The position numbers and the translations under genes are program-made. This document shows positions 63,088-64,000 of a stretch of DNA of 64,000 nt, piece after piece (position 1 is the first letter of the stretch; each line of letters begins with the position of its first letter). The DNA lies in contig CANMVS010000005.1 of the NCBI GenBank assembly GCA_947501445.1, forward strand, positions 62,001-126,000, read 5' to 3'. The DNA comes from an uncultured Rhizobiaceae group bacterium. GTDB lineage: Bacteria; Pseudomonadota; Alphaproteobacteria; Rhizobiales; Rhizobiaceae. The notes beneath the pieces were generated by a model. It was not told the origin of the DNA. It ran no database searches and saw nothing but the letters and a program-made list of their open reading frames with translations.

Positions 63088-63978
63088 TTACAGTGTTTTT
63101 GACCGGTGCCCGAACAGGCCCTCAGGTTTGATGAGGAGAACCGCGATCATCATGGCAAACAGGACAGCCGGCGCCCAATAAAGGCCCAGAAAATAAGCGG
63201 AAAAGGATTCTGCAATACCCACAATGAAGGCTGCATAAATGGGGCTGGAAAAGCGCGCGACACCACCCAGAATGACCACAATCAATGATTTCATCAGCGG
63301 GTCGGCACCAAATGCCGGGCTGATAAATCGCAATGATCCGATGAAGATGCCGGCAAGCGCGGCTGTCGCCGCCGCAAGGCCAATAGTCAGGGCAAACAGC
63401 AAGGATACGTTCAACCCCATCAGTTCTGCCGCTTCGCGGTTTTGTGCAGCTGCACGCATCGAACGTCCCCTGGTGGTGTGCCGCAGGAAAAATGCCAGCG
63501 CCAATAGAGCCAGCAGCGATATGCCGAGAATAACAAAGTCGTATGTGTTGAAAGCCGCGCCAAAAAATTCAATTTTTCCGGAGATCGGCGGCGAGATCTG
63601 CCTGTCTCTTGGCCCCCAGCTCAATAAAATTGTATTTTCTATGATCGATGCACCGGCCAGCGTTGTAATCACCGCCAGCAGAACCACGTTTTCATGGCGT
63701 TCGAATGGTTTTATCAGCACATAGTGCAACAGGAACCCGACGAGAAACATCACGCCCATGGAGATAATCACGGCCAGCAAAAAACCCAATCCACCGCTGA
63801 CGGATTGTGTAACCTGCCATGCCACATAGGCGCCAAGTGCCAACAACGTGCCGTGAGCAAAGTTGAACACGCCCAATGTTGTCCAGACGATGGCAAGCCC
63901 GGTTGCCATGAGCGCATAGAGCCCGCCGAGGAGAATGCCCGACATCAAAATGAACGCCAGTGTGTCAGCCGAAATCAA
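63088..63978 (-). CDS. LivH-type ABC transporter permease
   Basis: This 296-aa inner-membrane permease has about eight helices and the LivH motifs GLAIVWTTLGVFNFAHGTLLAL, MRAAAQNREAAELMGLNV (the EAA-like coupling loop) and GGVARFSSPIYAAFIVGIAES. It pairs with the LivM-hydrolase fusion. It starts with TTG at 63978, supported by GGAGAGG at proper spacing; no ATG is available. Confidence 0.9.
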   Translation of the reverse strand: MISADTLAFILMSGILLGGLYALMATGLAIVWTTLGVFNFAHGTLLALGAYVAWQVTQSVSGGLGFLLAVIISMGVMFLVGFLLHYVLIKPFERHENVVLLAVITTLAGASIIENTILLSWGPRDRQISPPISGKIEFFGAAFNTYDFVILGISLLALLALAFFLRHTTRGRSMRAAAQNREAAELMGLNVSLLFALTIGLAAATAALAGIFIGSLRFISPAFGADPLMKSLIVVILGGVARFSSPIYAAFIVGIAESFSAYFLGLYWAPAVLFAMMIAVLLIKPEGLFGHRSKTL

Positions 63979-64000
63979 CTGGCCTCTCCAAACATCATTG
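63975..64000 (-). CDS. 3' end of an upstream transporter-operon gene (partial)
   Basis: On the minus strand the last codons read MMFGEAS followed by TGA, which overlaps the LivH TTG (TTGA). This looks like the end of a preceding gene of the same operon, perhaps an ATP-binding or binding-protein gene. Too little is present to name it. Confidence 0.4.

Overview
The window looks like chromosomal DNA of an alphaproteobacterium, most likely a marine or host-associated member of the Hyphomicrobiales. This is inferred from gene content: an hmu heme-uptake locus with hemP, a bacterioferritin/Bfd pair behind an Irr-box-like palindrome, a TGA-N9-TCA (RirA-type) site, hut genes that include hutF, Omp25/31-like barrels, and abundant TRAP and FCD-type GntR systems. 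No rRNA, tRNA, CRISPR array, phage gene or intact transposase was seen.

Layout. 0.4-3.0 kb: an FMN-dependent alpha-hydroxyacid (L-lactate) dehydrogenase convergent with class II fumarase. 3.3-8.7 kb: two tandem autotransporter-like proteins with almost identical C-terminal barrels but different repeat passengers. 9.0-10.1 kb: a secreted metallo-beta-lactamase-fold hydrolase. 10.2-18.6 kb: one leftward catabolic operon (FAH-family hydrolase, nitroreductase, OsmC, TRAP transporter PQM, intradiol dioxygenase, acyl-CoA/malonyl-CoA ligase, GntR regulator) with a divergent YciI-like gene. 19.2-22.1 kb: two paralogous outer-membrane proteins, each made of two fused barrel repeats. 22.2-23.7 kb: bacterioferritin and its ferredoxin, then a small membrane protein. 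24.2-29.8 kb: what looks like an acquired segment with a tripartite tricarboxylate transporter (TctABC), a GntR regulator, a beta-propeller protein and a small secreted protein broken by an in-frame TGA. On its left lies a decayed 3' fragment of the DUF2325-type gene that is intact at 31.1 kb. 31.1-41.1 kb: heme uptake, with leftward receptor, ExbB, two ExbDs, TonB and DUF2325, and rightward HemP, HmuS and HmuTUV. 41.2-49.5 kb: histidine utilisation (hutC-hutF leftward, hutI-hutH-hutG-hutU rightward). 49.5-60.2 kb: MFS permease, AraC and LysR regulators, xanthine dehydrogenase xdhABC, a methyltransferase-like/FAD-oxidoreductase pair and another AraC regulator. 60.3-61.2 kb: two unrecognised 50-residue proteins sharing a C-terminal RAHKFWR signature. 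61.2-64.0 kb: the permease genes of a branched-chain amino-acid type ABC transporter, in which LivM is fused to an alpha/beta hydrolase.

How the parts work together. Heme enters through the TonB-dependent receptor, powered by ExbBD-TonB, crosses the inner membrane through HmuTUV and is handled by HmuS; bacterioferritin/Bfd store and release iron. The hut genes convert histidine to glutamate through formimidoylglutamate and formylglutamate. The TRAP operon appears to import an organic acid and open an aromatic ring, but its substrate cannot be read from sequence. The observations most worth following are the LivM-hydrolase fusion, the twin RAHKFWR small proteins, the double-barrel proteins, the homogenised autotransporter pair, the TGA-interrupted gene and the duplicated DUF2325 fragment beside the Tct segment.
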